From positions 310,001 to 374,000 of the forward strand of contig NZ_FNYZ01000001.1 in assembly GCF_900109095.1 (NCBI RefSeq): DNA of 64,000 nucleotides, read 5' to 3'. A program made the position numbers and the translations under genes. Every line of letters begins with the position of its first letter. Positions within the stretch are counted from its first letter, which is position 1. The notes below the pieces were generated by a model. The model saw nothing but the letters and a program-made list of their open reading frames with translations. It was not told where the DNA came from and ran no database searches. The DNA is from Sphingobium sp. AP50. Its GTDB lineage: Bacteria; Pseudomonadota; Alphaproteobacteria; Sphingomonadales; Sphingomonadaceae. Of the stretch, positions 7,136-15,143 are shown one piece after another.

Positions 7136-9760
7136 ATGCACGGGCGCATGTCCTTGCTGCGTGCGTCCCTTTCCGACAATCCTTCCCGATCCATGACTCT
7201 GATGGTCGCGCTCGGCCTGTCCGAAAGCGGGACCGAAGTGTCGGCCTCCTGGATTTCCGGCACTTTCGTCCATATCGCGCGTCTCTGGCCCCTGATTTTG
7301 CTGGCCAAGATCTGCGTCGTCGCGCTGCTCAAATTGCCCTTCTATTCCGGCAACATGATGCAGGCCTGCATCATGATCGCGATGCTGGCGATCGACGGCA
7401 TGCTGATGCTGCTGCCGCGCCGAAGCTGGTTCCAGCGGCGCATGCCCCATGTCCAGAACTGGCTGATGCTGCCGATGGTGTTCCTGTCGGGCCTCAGCTT
7501 CAGCCTGTGGCTGGGCCATGAGCCAAAGGCGGCGACCGACGCCCTGTTTCTGGCCGCCGTGCCGGAACTGTCGGTGGCGCTGCTCGCGGTCTGCATTTTC
7601 GGCGATCGTCGCCTGCTGGGGATCAGCTATTTCCTCGGCGCGCTGCTGGTGTCGGTGTTGGAGCGCGCCGGCATGATGCAGATCGGCCTGTTGTGCAGTT
7701 GCGTCCTCGTCATGCTGATCGCGACGGTGCGGCAGGCAACGGCGGATCGCGATTCTGCCATCACCCGCCACCGGCAGGATTTGCGCGCGCAGCGGTCCGA
7801 CCGTCTGCTTCAGGAACATGAACGCAGCGGGCGCGGCTGGTTCTGGGAAACCGACCGGCAGGGGCTGCTCACCTATATGTCCGATACGCTGGTGCAGACG
7901 CTGGATGCGCCGGCCACCGGGCTGATCGGCCGACCGATCACGGAAATCATCCGTCCGGGCGACAAGAAACAGGGGGAGGGCGAACGGACGCTCGGCTTCC
8001 ACCTGTCGGCCCGCACCGGCTTTTCCGAACTGGCCGTCTGCGCCGCCCTGTCGAAGGAAGAGCGCTGGTGGTCGATTTCCGGCCAGCCGGTCTTCAACGA
8101 ATATGGCCAGTTTCACGGCTTCCGCGGGTCGGGCACAGACCTGACCGAAATGCGTCGCAGCCAGGCGGAGGTCACGCGCCTCGCCCAGTTCGATTCGCTC
8201 ACCGGCCTCGCCAACCGTATCCAGATGCTCCGCTCGCTGGAACAGGCTGTGGCCGATCGTCATGGCAAGCCGGGCGAATGTTCGCTGATGCTGCTGGATC
8301 TCGACCGGTTCAAGACCGTCAACGACACGCTCGGCCATCCCGCCGGCGACGCCCTGCTGCGGCAGGTCAGCCAGCGCTTGCAGCGCGTGGTCGGTGACAA
8401 GGGGCTGGTCGGTCGTCAGGGCGGTGACGAATTCAAGATATTGCTGCCCGGCCGCCATGCCCAGACGGCGCTCGCGCATCTGGCCCAGTCGATCATCAGC
8501 GCCGTGTCGCAACCCTATACGGTGGAGGGGACGAGCGTCGTCATCGGCGTGTCGATCGGCCTGTCCATTTGTCCGCAGGATGGCGTCACCGCTGATGCGA
8601 TGACCCGCAATGCCGATCTTGCCCTTTATGCGGCGAAGGGCAATGGCCGCGGCGTCCACCGCTTCTATTCGTCGGACATGCATACCGATGCGGAGGATCG
8701 CCGCCAGTTGGAGGAGGATCTGCGCCGCGCGCTAGCGGCCGATGGCCTGCACCTCGTCTATCAGCCTGTCGTGTCGTCGAAGACCGAACATATTGTCGGC
8801 TATGAAGCGCTGCTGCGCTGGACCCATCCGGTGCGCGGGCCGATTTCCCCGGCCCTGTTCGTGCCCATTGCCGAAGATACCGGCCTGATCGGGCAGATCG
8901 GCGAATGGGTGATGCGCACCGCCTGTCGCGATGCCGCGCAATGGCAGGAAGGGGTGCGCGTCGCGGTCAACGTCTCGCCCAGCCAGTTCGCCAATCCCGG
9001 CTTCCCCTCGACGGTGATGAACGCGCTCGCCGCCGCTCAGCTTTCGCCCGAACGGCTGGAGCTGGAAATCACCGAAAGCGTCTTCCTGAACGACGATGAC
9101 GGCACCGATTCGATGTTCGCCCGGCTAAAGGCGATCGGCGTGCGGCTGGCGCTCGACGATTTCGGCACCGGCTACAGCTCGCTCGGCTATCTGAAGAAGG
9201 CGCCGTTCGACAAGATCAAGATCGACCAGAGCTTCGTGCGCGGCGCCGCGATCAAGGGCAGCCGCAACAGCGCGATCGTGAAGGCGATCGTCAGCCTGGC
9301 CGAAGCGCTGGGCATGGACACCACGGCCGAAGGCGCGGAAACGCAGGACGAACTGGACCTGATCCGCCAACTGGGATGCAGCCATATTCAGGGCTATATC
9401 TACGGCCGGCCGATGCCGGTGGAAGATGTGCTGATCGCCCAGCGCAGCACCGGCACCGTGGCCAATGCCAAGGGGCATCGTTCCAGCCGACCCGAACGCA
9501 AGACGATGCTGCGCACCATCACCGTGCATCATGATGGCCATGCCTATACCGGTCGCATCCGCAACATATCGGCCACCGGCGCGCTGATCGAAGGGCTATG
9601 GAACGTGCCGCCCGGCACGCCATTCACGATCGAACTGGGCGAAAATCAGATGATCAGCGCCATCAGCCGCTGGTCGAAGGACGACCGCACCGGCATCGAA
9701 TTCGCCAGCGCGGTCGATATCAGCGGCCTGCGCCATCCGCCCCGCACGATGGCAGGGTAA
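7136..9760 (+). CDS. Membrane PAS-GGDEF-EAL-PilZ cyclic-di-GMP protein
   Basis: 874 aa. Order: hydrophobic membrane segments at about residues 45-200, a PAS domain at about 229-342, a GGDEF domain with intact GGDEF at about residue 429, an EAL domain with YEALLRW at about 557 plus DDFGTGYSS and AEGAET, and a C-terminal PilZ-like domain from about 785. GGDEF domains make c-di-GMP, EAL domains degrade it and PilZ domains bind it, so one chain may make, destroy and sense the messenger. The usual inhibitory RxxD motif upstream of GGDEF is absent. AAGGAC lies eight bases before the start. The gene stands alone and ends at a strong hairpin. Confidence 0.92.
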   Translation: MHGRMSLLRASLSDNPSRSMTLMVALGLSESGTEVSASWISGTFVHIARLWPLILLAKICVVALLKLPFYSGNMMQACIMIAMLAIDGMLMLLPRRSWFQRRMPHVQNWLMLPMVFLSGLSFSLWLGHEPKAATDALFLAAVPELSVALLAVCIFGDRRLLGISYFLGALLVSVLERAGMMQIGLLCSCVLVMLIATVRQATADRDSAITRHRQDLRAQRSDRLLQEHERSGRGWFWETDRQGLLTYMSDTLVQTLDAPATGLIGRPITEIIRPGDKKQGEGERTLGFHLSARTGFSELAVCAALSKEERWWSISGQPVFNEYGQFHGFRGSGTDLTEMRRSQAEVTRLAQFDSLTGLANRIQMLRSLEQAVADRHGKPGECSLMLLDLDRFKTVNDTLGHPAGDALLRQVSQRLQRVVGDKGLVGRQGGDEFKILLPGRHAQTALAHLAQSIISAVSQPYTVEGTSVVIGVSIGLSICPQDGVTADAMTRNADLALYAAKGNGRGVHRFYSSDMHTDAEDRRQLEEDLRRALAADGLHLVYQPVVSSKTEHIVGYEALLRWTHPVRGPISPALFVPIAEDTGLIGQIGEWVMRTACRDAAQWQEGVRVAVNVSPSQFANPGFPSTVMNALAAAQLSPERLELEITESVFLNDDDGTDSMFARLKAIGVRLALDDFGTGYSSLGYLKKAPFDKIKIDQSFVRGAAIKGSRNSAIVKAIVSLAEALGMDTTAEGAETQDELDLIRQLGCSHIQGYIYGRPMPVEDVLIAQRSTGTVANAKGHRSSRPERKTMLRTITVHHDGHAYTGRIRNISATGALIEGLWNVPPGTPFTIELGENQMISAISRWSKDDRTGIEFASAVDISGLRHPPRTMAG

Positions 9761-9825
9761 AGCAGCGACCGAGCAAGGACGGGATGCCATCGGCCTTGTC
9801 CCGATGGCTCCAGCATCCATAGGTT

Positions 9826-9883
9826 ATGCGAACATAAAAAGGGGAGCGGCAGTCACCTGCCGCTCCCCTTTTTATGTTCGCAT
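9826..9883. terminator. 27-bp perfect hairpin, bidirectional terminator
   Basis: Two 27-base arms, beginning ATGCGAACATAAAAAGGGG on the left, are perfect inverted repeats around a TCAC loop. The arms hold an A5 tract on the left and a T5 tract on the right, so either strand can present a GC-rich stem followed by U residues. It lies 66 bases after the c-di-GMP gene. Confidence 0.8.
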
Positions 9884-9887
9884 GGCT

Positions 9888-10014
9888 AGAGTGAGATGAG
9901 ATTGGTTTGATCCACGCCGTCATTACGAGCGGAGCGAAGCAATCCAATGGCGCGACCATGGATTGCTTCGCTCCGCTCGCAATGACGATTCAATGTGAAG
10001 TCATCCCGCTCTGG
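9888..10014 (-). repeat. 127-bp dispersed hairpin repeat, copy A
   Basis: The core is an inverted repeat of about 30 bases (arms around GAGCGGAGCGAAGCAATCC and GGATTGCTTCGCTCCGCTC) with non-palindromic flanks of about 32 bases on each side. The whole 127-base unit reappears in opposite orientation at 29808-29934. It fills the space between the hairpin terminator and the stop of the receiver gene at 10019. It carries no coding sequence and resembles a REP/MITE-type element. Confidence 0.85.
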
Positions 10015-10018
10015 CTGA

Positions 10019-10450
10019 TCAGGCGGCGATCGCGACCTGATCTTCTGGCATCTCCGGCACCAGTCCGCGGCCGACTTCCCGGATCAGGCTGACGAAGCGC
10101 TTGGCTTCGCGCACGATCATCGCCTTGTTGAAACAGGCGGCGGCCCCCCGGTCCATCGCCTCGGCGGCGATCGGCGCGCCATCGCGCATCAGGCTGGACA
10201 GCATGATGACGGGACAGGGGTCGATCGCCATGATTTCGTCCAATATCGCCATGCCATCCTTGCCGGGCATGGCGATGTCCAACGTCACGACGTCGGGCTT
10301 TTCCAGCCGGATCATGTCCATCGCTTCCTCGCCATTGCGGGCGATGCCGACCACCTCGATCCGGCGGTCGCGCTCCAGCAATGTTTCGATCATCGCGCGG
10401 ATGGTGAGCGAATCATCGACCACCACGATTCTGACAGGCTTCATCTTCAT
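10019..10450 (-). CDS. Single-domain response regulator (CheY/CheB-receiver type)
   Basis: About 143 aa with one receiver domain and no output domain. The acidic pocket is in VVVDDSLTIRAM, the phosphoacceptor aspartate in VVTLDIAMPGKDG, then the switch residue in IMLSSL and the lysine in CFNKA. The DSLTIR and LDIAMPGKDG blocks resemble the receiver of CheB, but the methylesterase domain is missing. Such proteins pass phosphate to, or act on, partner proteins in chemotaxis or the general stress response. No kinase lies nearby. The start is either ATG at 10450 or ATG two codons later, which has better spacing from GGGGA. Confidence 0.85.
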   Translation of the reverse strand: MKMKPVRIVVVDDSLTIRAMIETLLERDRRIEVVGIARNGEEAMDMIRLEKPDVVTLDIAMPGKDGMAILDEIMAIDPCPVIMLSSLMRDGAPIAAEAMDRGAAACFNKAMIVREAKRFVSLIREVGRGLVPEMPEDQVAIAA

Positions 10451-10519
10451 CTTCCCCAACCGTTACGCATCCTCATAACGGGCGGGGAACGACAGGCTTT
10501 AGCTGTGCCTAATCAGAAT

Positions 10520-13339
10520 TTAACTACGCGGCCCATTGCCCGCGCCGGGCATGCCGAAGAACAGCTTGCGGAAGCTGATCGACACGGTCCGGCCCAGCGG
10601 GTCCAGATAGCCCGGCTGATAGCGCAGCGGCGTCGCCCCGGTGGCGTCCGTCACCTCGCGCCTCTCGTTGAAGATATTGTCGATGCCGATCGACAGCCGC
10701 GATCCGCGCAGGAAGGGCACATTCTTCACCAGACTGGGCATCTGCCCCAGATTGGCGAAGATGCGCAGGTTCGCGGTCGCCAGACTGCCGAAATTCAGGC
10801 GCGAACTGCCGCTGCTCGTGCCGGTGAGCGCGCCGTCGACATGGGTGCCGCTTTCCCAGTCCACGCCCAGCCGCGCGCCGATGCCATTATTCATATAGCC
10901 TACCCGTGCCTCCACCTCATGCCGGGGCTGGCCACCCGACGATCCGGTGGCGTCGCCATCCAGCAGATTAAGAGGCGCCACGCCCGGCGCGATCAGGATA
11001 TTCTCGGTGAAATGCCAGGTATGATAGACGCTGAAGCTCAGCCGCCCGCCGCCCTGTCCACCGGGACCGCTGCGGAACCCGCCGCCGCCCGGCCCGCGCT
11101 GGCCACCACCGCCGGGGCCACCGGGGCCTGCATTATTGCCGCCACCACCCGGCGCCCCACCCGGAGGCGGACCGCCTTCCTGCCCCGGCTGCCGGTTGCG
11201 CTGGAAGGCGGCGCGCAGATCGTTCAGTTCCTTGGGCCGGTCCTCCGGCTTGGCTCCGGCCGCGCGCCACGCCTCGATCACCTTCTGGATATGCGATTTC
11301 AGCTGGAAGGACAGGTCGAAGCCCCAGCGCAGCTGTTCGCTCTGCGACCGCAGGAAGTTGATCGGCCGCGCGTCGATCTGGAGCAGATTGCCATCCTCGT
11401 CGCGCGCGAAGCGCTGCGGGAAGGCCGCCTCGATCGCGGGGGTGGGCGATGGGAAGGCGGAAATGGGATTGCTGGTTCGGCTATTGAGATAGGTGGCGGT
11501 CAGCGTCAGGTTCGGCTTTTCGAACGGCTTGACCGTGGCGCTCAGGCGGAACTGGTCGCGCACGCTTTCCTTCAGCGTCGCATTGCCGCCCGACAATTGG
11601 GTGACGAACACGCTCTGCCCGGTCGCATAGTCGAACACGGAGACATTGGGCGTGGAAATCAGCGGATCGGTCAGCTGCGTGCCGGTCGGCGCGGCGCGAT
11701 CCTGATTGGCGGACACCAATATCTGCACCGCCTTCACCGGCTGCCAGCGCAGGCCATAGCCCAGCGTCGAGAGCGTGCCGAAATCCGAATAGCGCTGCGC
11801 GGCGGCGTTCAGGTTGACGCCGATGTCGCCGACCGCGCCCAGCACATCCTTCGACCGGCTGGTCAGCGGCACGTCCAGGCTGATCTGGCCGCTGCCGATC
11901 TGGCGATCATAATCATTGCTGCTTTCGACGCCCGACCGCACCGACCGGCTGCTGAAATCATTGGCCGACGCGCCGAGGCGGATCGACGTCATCACCTTGC
12001 CCGCCGGCAATTCGAACAGCGCACCGCTGATCAACAGGTCGCCCTGCACCGCCTGGCTCTTCGCCCGCGCGCTGTCGGTCAGCCGCGTGGAGAGCAGCCC
12101 GGACGAGAAGCTGCCATAGGGATTGACGCTGGCGTCGCCCGCATCCAGCGCCGCCTGAATAGCGCCGCTATCCACACCGCGATCGGTGCGGGTGCGGGTG
12201 ATCGACAGGTCGCCATTGCCGGTGAAGGACCATTGCCAGCTTCCACCCAGCCGTCCGTTCAGCGTCAGCCCCATATGCCCGGTGGTGCCACGGATGCTCT
12301 GCCCCAGCGCGCCGCCCTGCGCCAGATAGCGATAGAGGGTCACGTCATTGGCGAAGGGCGAGAAGGGATTGCCCGTCGGCAGCGTCAGCGCCGCCTGCGA
12401 CAGGCCCTGCAACGAATCGCTGTCCGACAATTCCAGCCGCCCGTTGATCGTCGCGGAAACCCCGCCCAGCGCGCGGGCCAGCGTGGCGTTGGCGGAAAAA
12501 TTCTCGGTCGACGGGCTGAGCGTGCGATAGCGGGTGATGTCGCTGACGTCGGTCACATTCGCGCCCGCGGTGAAATCGGCCAGCGTCGGCGCTGCTGTGG
12601 CGGCGCTGCCCGGCACGCTGGCGACCGTCACCGTCTGCCCGGCCAGCGCCGACAAAGCGGGGTCGATCTCGCCGCCCTGGCTGGTCGCGGTCACATTGCC
12701 ACCCAGCGAATAGGGGCGGCTGGCGGCGGTGGAGGTGATGCCGCGCTGGCTCTCCAGCAGATGCGCGGCGCGGCTATATTCCAGATTCAGCGTGAAGCGA
12801 TTATCGCCCTGAATGCGCAATATCCCTGCTTCCAACTCGCCATTTTCGCGGCCGCCCTGCGTGGTCGTGCCCAGCTTCGCCTGCCCCGTTTCCGCGCGGA
12901 ACCGTTCGCGCAGCACGATATTCACCACCTTCTGCGTGGGCGCATAGCCATAGGATAGCGCCACCTGTTCGGGCAATATGTCGACCCGCTGGATCGCCTC
13001 GGTCGGCAAATCCTGAATTTCCGAGAAGCTGGAAATCCGCTTGCCGTTCAGCAGAATGACCGGCGTGCCATTGGTTTGCGGCGACAATTCGGTGATCAGT
13101 TCGGAAATGGAGGCGACGCCCAGAGCGCGCACATCGGCGGGCGACAATTGCTGTTCGGGCTGGATATCGCCGATCACCGACCCGCGCTGCACCTGTCCGG
13201 TGACGACGATCTCCTCGCCCTCATTCTCGTCCATATGCTGGACGGCGCCGCCGCGCTGCGGTTGCTCCTGCGCCATCAATGCGCCGGGCGCCACGCCCAG
13301 CAAAAACGGCAGCAGAATGACAGATGCGGATCGACGCAC
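10520..13339 (-). CDS. TonB-dependent receptor with Gly/Pro-rich insert
   Basis: 939 aa. The signal peptide (MRRSASVILLPFLLGVAPGALMAQ) is followed by a TonB-box-like EEIVVTGQV, a plug domain (SISELITELSPQTNG, VILLNGKRISSFSEIQDLP) and a long beta-barrel ending in VSISFRKLFFG. It imports an unidentified substrate across the outer membrane using TonB energy. Residues 719-765 (11045-11185) are almost entirely Gly, Pro, Asn and Arg, an insert in the barrel that probably forms a flexible loop. No transport or enzyme genes flank it to suggest the substrate. Confidence 0.9.
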   Translation of the reverse strand: MRRSASVILLPFLLGVAPGALMAQEQPQRGGAVQHMDENEGEEIVVTGQVQRGSVIGDIQPEQQLSPADVRALGVASISELITELSPQTNGTPVILLNGKRISSFSEIQDLPTEAIQRVDILPEQVALSYGYAPTQKVVNIVLRERFRAETGQAKLGTTTQGGRENGELEAGILRIQGDNRFTLNLEYSRAAHLLESQRGITSTAASRPYSLGGNVTATSQGGEIDPALSALAGQTVTVASVPGSAATAAPTLADFTAGANVTDVSDITRYRTLSPSTENFSANATLARALGGVSATINGRLELSDSDSLQGLSQAALTLPTGNPFSPFANDVTLYRYLAQGGALGQSIRGTTGHMGLTLNGRLGGSWQWSFTGNGDLSITRTRTDRGVDSGAIQAALDAGDASVNPYGSFSSGLLSTRLTDSARAKSQAVQGDLLISGALFELPAGKVMTSIRLGASANDFSSRSVRSGVESSNDYDRQIGSGQISLDVPLTSRSKDVLGAVGDIGVNLNAAAQRYSDFGTLSTLGYGLRWQPVKAVQILVSANQDRAAPTGTQLTDPLISTPNVSVFDYATGQSVFVTQLSGGNATLKESVRDQFRLSATVKPFEKPNLTLTATYLNSRTSNPISAFPSPTPAIEAAFPQRFARDEDGNLLQIDARPINFLRSQSEQLRWGFDLSFQLKSHIQKVIEAWRAAGAKPEDRPKELNDLRAAFQRNRQPGQEGGPPPGGAPGGGGNNAGPGGPGGGGQRGPGGGGFRSGPGGQGGGRLSFSVYHTWHFTENILIAPGVAPLNLLDGDATGSSGGQPRHEVEARVGYMNNGIGARLGVDWESGTHVDGALTGTSSGSSRLNFGSLATANLRIFANLGQMPSLVKNVPFLRGSRLSIGIDNIFNERREVTDATGATPLRYQPGYLDPLGRTVSISFRKLFFGMPGAGNGPRS

Positions 13340-13476
13340 GAAAATACCCCCACAGAACAGACCGGAACCCCTATTTGTCTAGCTGCCACTTGTCGCAAGA
13401 TTCTGGCATTTGCCGGACAAATTTGTCGCAAAATGTAATGTGCCGGCTGAACAGGGGCTGGCTGATTGTTATAATT

Positions 13477-13594
13477 CCGCACCGGCCCGCACCGTCACCC
13501 GACCGCCCAGACATAGTATCCTAGATGGGCGGTCGGGTGGGGGTGTGGGCCGGTGCGGGCCAAAATGCGCCCTTTCGCGCATTTTCAAAGACTC
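13477..13594 (-). repeat. Truncated palindromic element, copy 1
   Basis: An imperfect palindrome with arms CCGCACCGGCC...GGCCGGTGCGG and inner CACCCGACCGCCC...GGGCGGTCGGGTG, followed by a terminal hairpin AAAATGCGC/GCGCATTTT. The right end GCGCATTTTCAAAGACTC matches the right terminal repeat of the fuller copy at 46329-46500. The left terminal repeat is missing. The last two bases overlap the stop codon of the 2OG oxygenase gene. Confidence 0.75.
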
Positions 13595-14297
13595 ATGCAG
13601 CGTCGTGAAAAATCAGGCCCAACGTATAGCGCACGCCCGACAGCAACCGACTGACGCCATGGCGCATCTGCACCCTGTGCACGCCGCGCGTGCCTATGAC
13701 CGGCCGGTCGCGCACCGGGAAGACCACGGCGTCGCCCCGTGCCAGCGGAACGACTTCCGGGCGGGACTGCATCCGGGGCCGCTGCTCGGTCAGGACGAAG
13801 GCGCCGCCGCTGAAATCCCGGTCCGGCTGCGACAGTAGCACCGCCGCCTGCAAGGGGAAGATATGCGGGCCATAGACATCCTGATGCAACGCATTCCAGT
13901 CGCCCGCTTCGTACCGCAGCAACAATGGCGTCGCCTTGTCCTGCCCGCCCAGCGCACAGCGATTGAGGAAATCGGCATGACGCGGCGGATAGATATCGCT
14001 GCTCCCCAGCATCGCCGCCCAGCGATTGGCTTGCGCCGCCAGCGCGGGCCACAGGGCTTCCCGCAACGTGGCAACCGGCTCCGGCAGCGGATAGGCGAAG
14101 TAACGATAGCGCCCCCGGCCATAGCCATGCCGCGCCATCACCACCTCCTTGCGAAAGGCGGCGGGATCATCCCACAGCGCGATAATTGCGGCGCACTGGT
14201 CAGGCGACAGGAGAGCAGGCACGCGCGCGGCGCCATGGCGGTCGAGATCGGTGAGGTCCATGGGAAGCGGCATGGCGGAGGAGGGCGCTACCGTCAT
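13593..14297 (-). CDS. 2-oxoglutarate/Fe(II)-dependent oxygenase
   Basis: 234 aa from the start at 14297, which has AAGG six bases upstream. The facial triad of the 2OG-Fe(II) dioxygenase fold is visible: HQD in WNALHQDVYG and a distal histidine in GTRGVHRVQMRHG, with a following arginine likely to hold 2-oxoglutarate. Such enzymes couple decarboxylation of 2-oxoglutarate to hydroxylation of a substrate, here unknown. There is no signal peptide. The upstream gene on the same strand ends 40 bp away, separated by a hairpin. The longer frame to 14414 runs through that hairpin and is rejected. Confidence 0.78.
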   Translation of the reverse strand: MTVAPSSAMPLPMDLTDLDRHGAARVPALLSPDQCAAIIALWDDPAAFRKEVVMARHGYGRGRYRYFAYPLPEPVATLREALWPALAAQANRWAAMLGSSDIYPPRHADFLNRCALGGQDKATPLLLRYEAGDWNALHQDVYGPHIFPLQAAVLLSQPDRDFSGGAFVLTEQRPRMQSRPEVVPLARGDAVVFPVRDRPVIGTRGVHRVQMRHGVSRLLSGVRYTLGLIFHDAA

Positions 14298-14314
14298 CCC
14301 ACGCCTTGCGCTCA

Positions 14315-14339
14315 AATCCTCCCCGGCACGGGGAGGATT
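14315..14339. repeat. Short palindrome (CCTCCCC-type hairpin)
   Basis: AATCCTCCCCG and CGGGGAGGATT form an 11-bp perfect stem with a GCA loop. It is of the same type as the first hairpin of the repeat units at 51470 and 51931. It overlaps the stop codon of the methyltransferase gene and may act as a weak terminator. Confidence 0.7.
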
Positions 14340-15093
14340 ATCGCGGCTTCCTGAACCGGAACAGGAAGCGGTCCGTCTTCCCCCGCACCGCCGGATCGAA
14401 CACCAGCTTGCCATGATCGTCCGCCGGATTGGCCAGCAACGCGCTTTGTGCCTCCAGCACGAAACCGGCGCTTTCGAAATCCGCCTTCACCACCGCCGGA
14501 TCGATCCGGTGCAGCGCGTCGACGATCGCCCGCGTGTCGCCCGGCGCACCCACATGGTCGATGATCCCGACAATCCCGCCCGGTTTCGTCGCGGCATAGA
14601 GCGTCTTCACGAACGCGGCCGGATCGGTGCGCGGGATGCCATATTTGTCCGACTGCCAGTAAAGGTCGTGATAGCTCATATTGATGATGGTGAAGTCGAA
14701 ACTGTCGGCCGGCGCTGCGAACGCCTCGAACGGATAGCGCACCCACGCCACCTCCGGCCGCCGGGCGACCAGCGCCGCCCATTTAGGCTTTTCCTCTTCG
14801 CTGGCATAAAATTGGCTGGGTTCGAACCCCGTGACCTTGCCCTTCGGCCCGACCAGATCGGCCATGATCTCCGCCCAATAGCCCGAACCGGTCATGATAT
14901 CCGCTGCCTTCATGCCGGGCTTCAGGCCCAGAAATTGCAGCGTCTCGGCCGGTTTGCGGCTGGCATCCAGGGCCCGCGCCTCGGCCGGGCGTCTGGGGTC
15001 GGCGATCGCGGCGGCATAATCCGCCCTGGCGAGAGCGGCGATCGGGTTGGCGATGGCCAGTCCCGTAACGGCAAGTGCAACGATCAGGCGCAT
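14338..15093 (-). CDS. Class I SAM-dependent methyltransferase with signal peptide
   Basis: 251 aa from ATG 15093, which has AGGAGG seven bases upstream. The N terminus (MRLIVALAVTGLAIANPIAALA) looks like a Sec signal peptide. The rest has a Rossmann-type methyltransferase core: GLKPGMKAADIMTGSGYWAE for the SAM-binding loop, FDFTIINMSYHD, and KPGGIVGIIDH. It resembles a group of predicted methyltransferases often annotated with export signals. Export of a SAM enzyme is odd because SAM is cytoplasmic. The gene follows an exported nucleoside hydrolase by 50 bp in a probable operon. The substrate is unknown. Confidence 0.8.
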   Translation of the reverse strand: MRLIVALAVTGLAIANPIAALARADYAAAIADPRRPAEARALDASRKPAETLQFLGLKPGMKAADIMTGSGYWAEIMADLVGPKGKVTGFEPSQFYASEEEKPKWAALVARRPEVAWVRYPFEAFAAPADSFDFTIINMSYHDLYWQSDKYGIPRTDPAAFVKTLYAATKPGGIVGIIDHVGAPGDTRAIVDALHRIDPAVVKADFESAGFVLEAQSALLANPADDHGKLVFDPAVRGKTDRFLFRFRKPR

Positions 15094-15143
15094 GATACCC
15101 CTCCTGCAAGGAAGCGCGACCATGCGCCCGTCGCGCGCCCGGT

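Noticed and set aside
10505..12958. An 817-codon frame opposite the Gly/Pro-rich TonB receptor
   Set aside because: It is antisense, low in complexity, and lacks any domain or Shine-Dalgarno.
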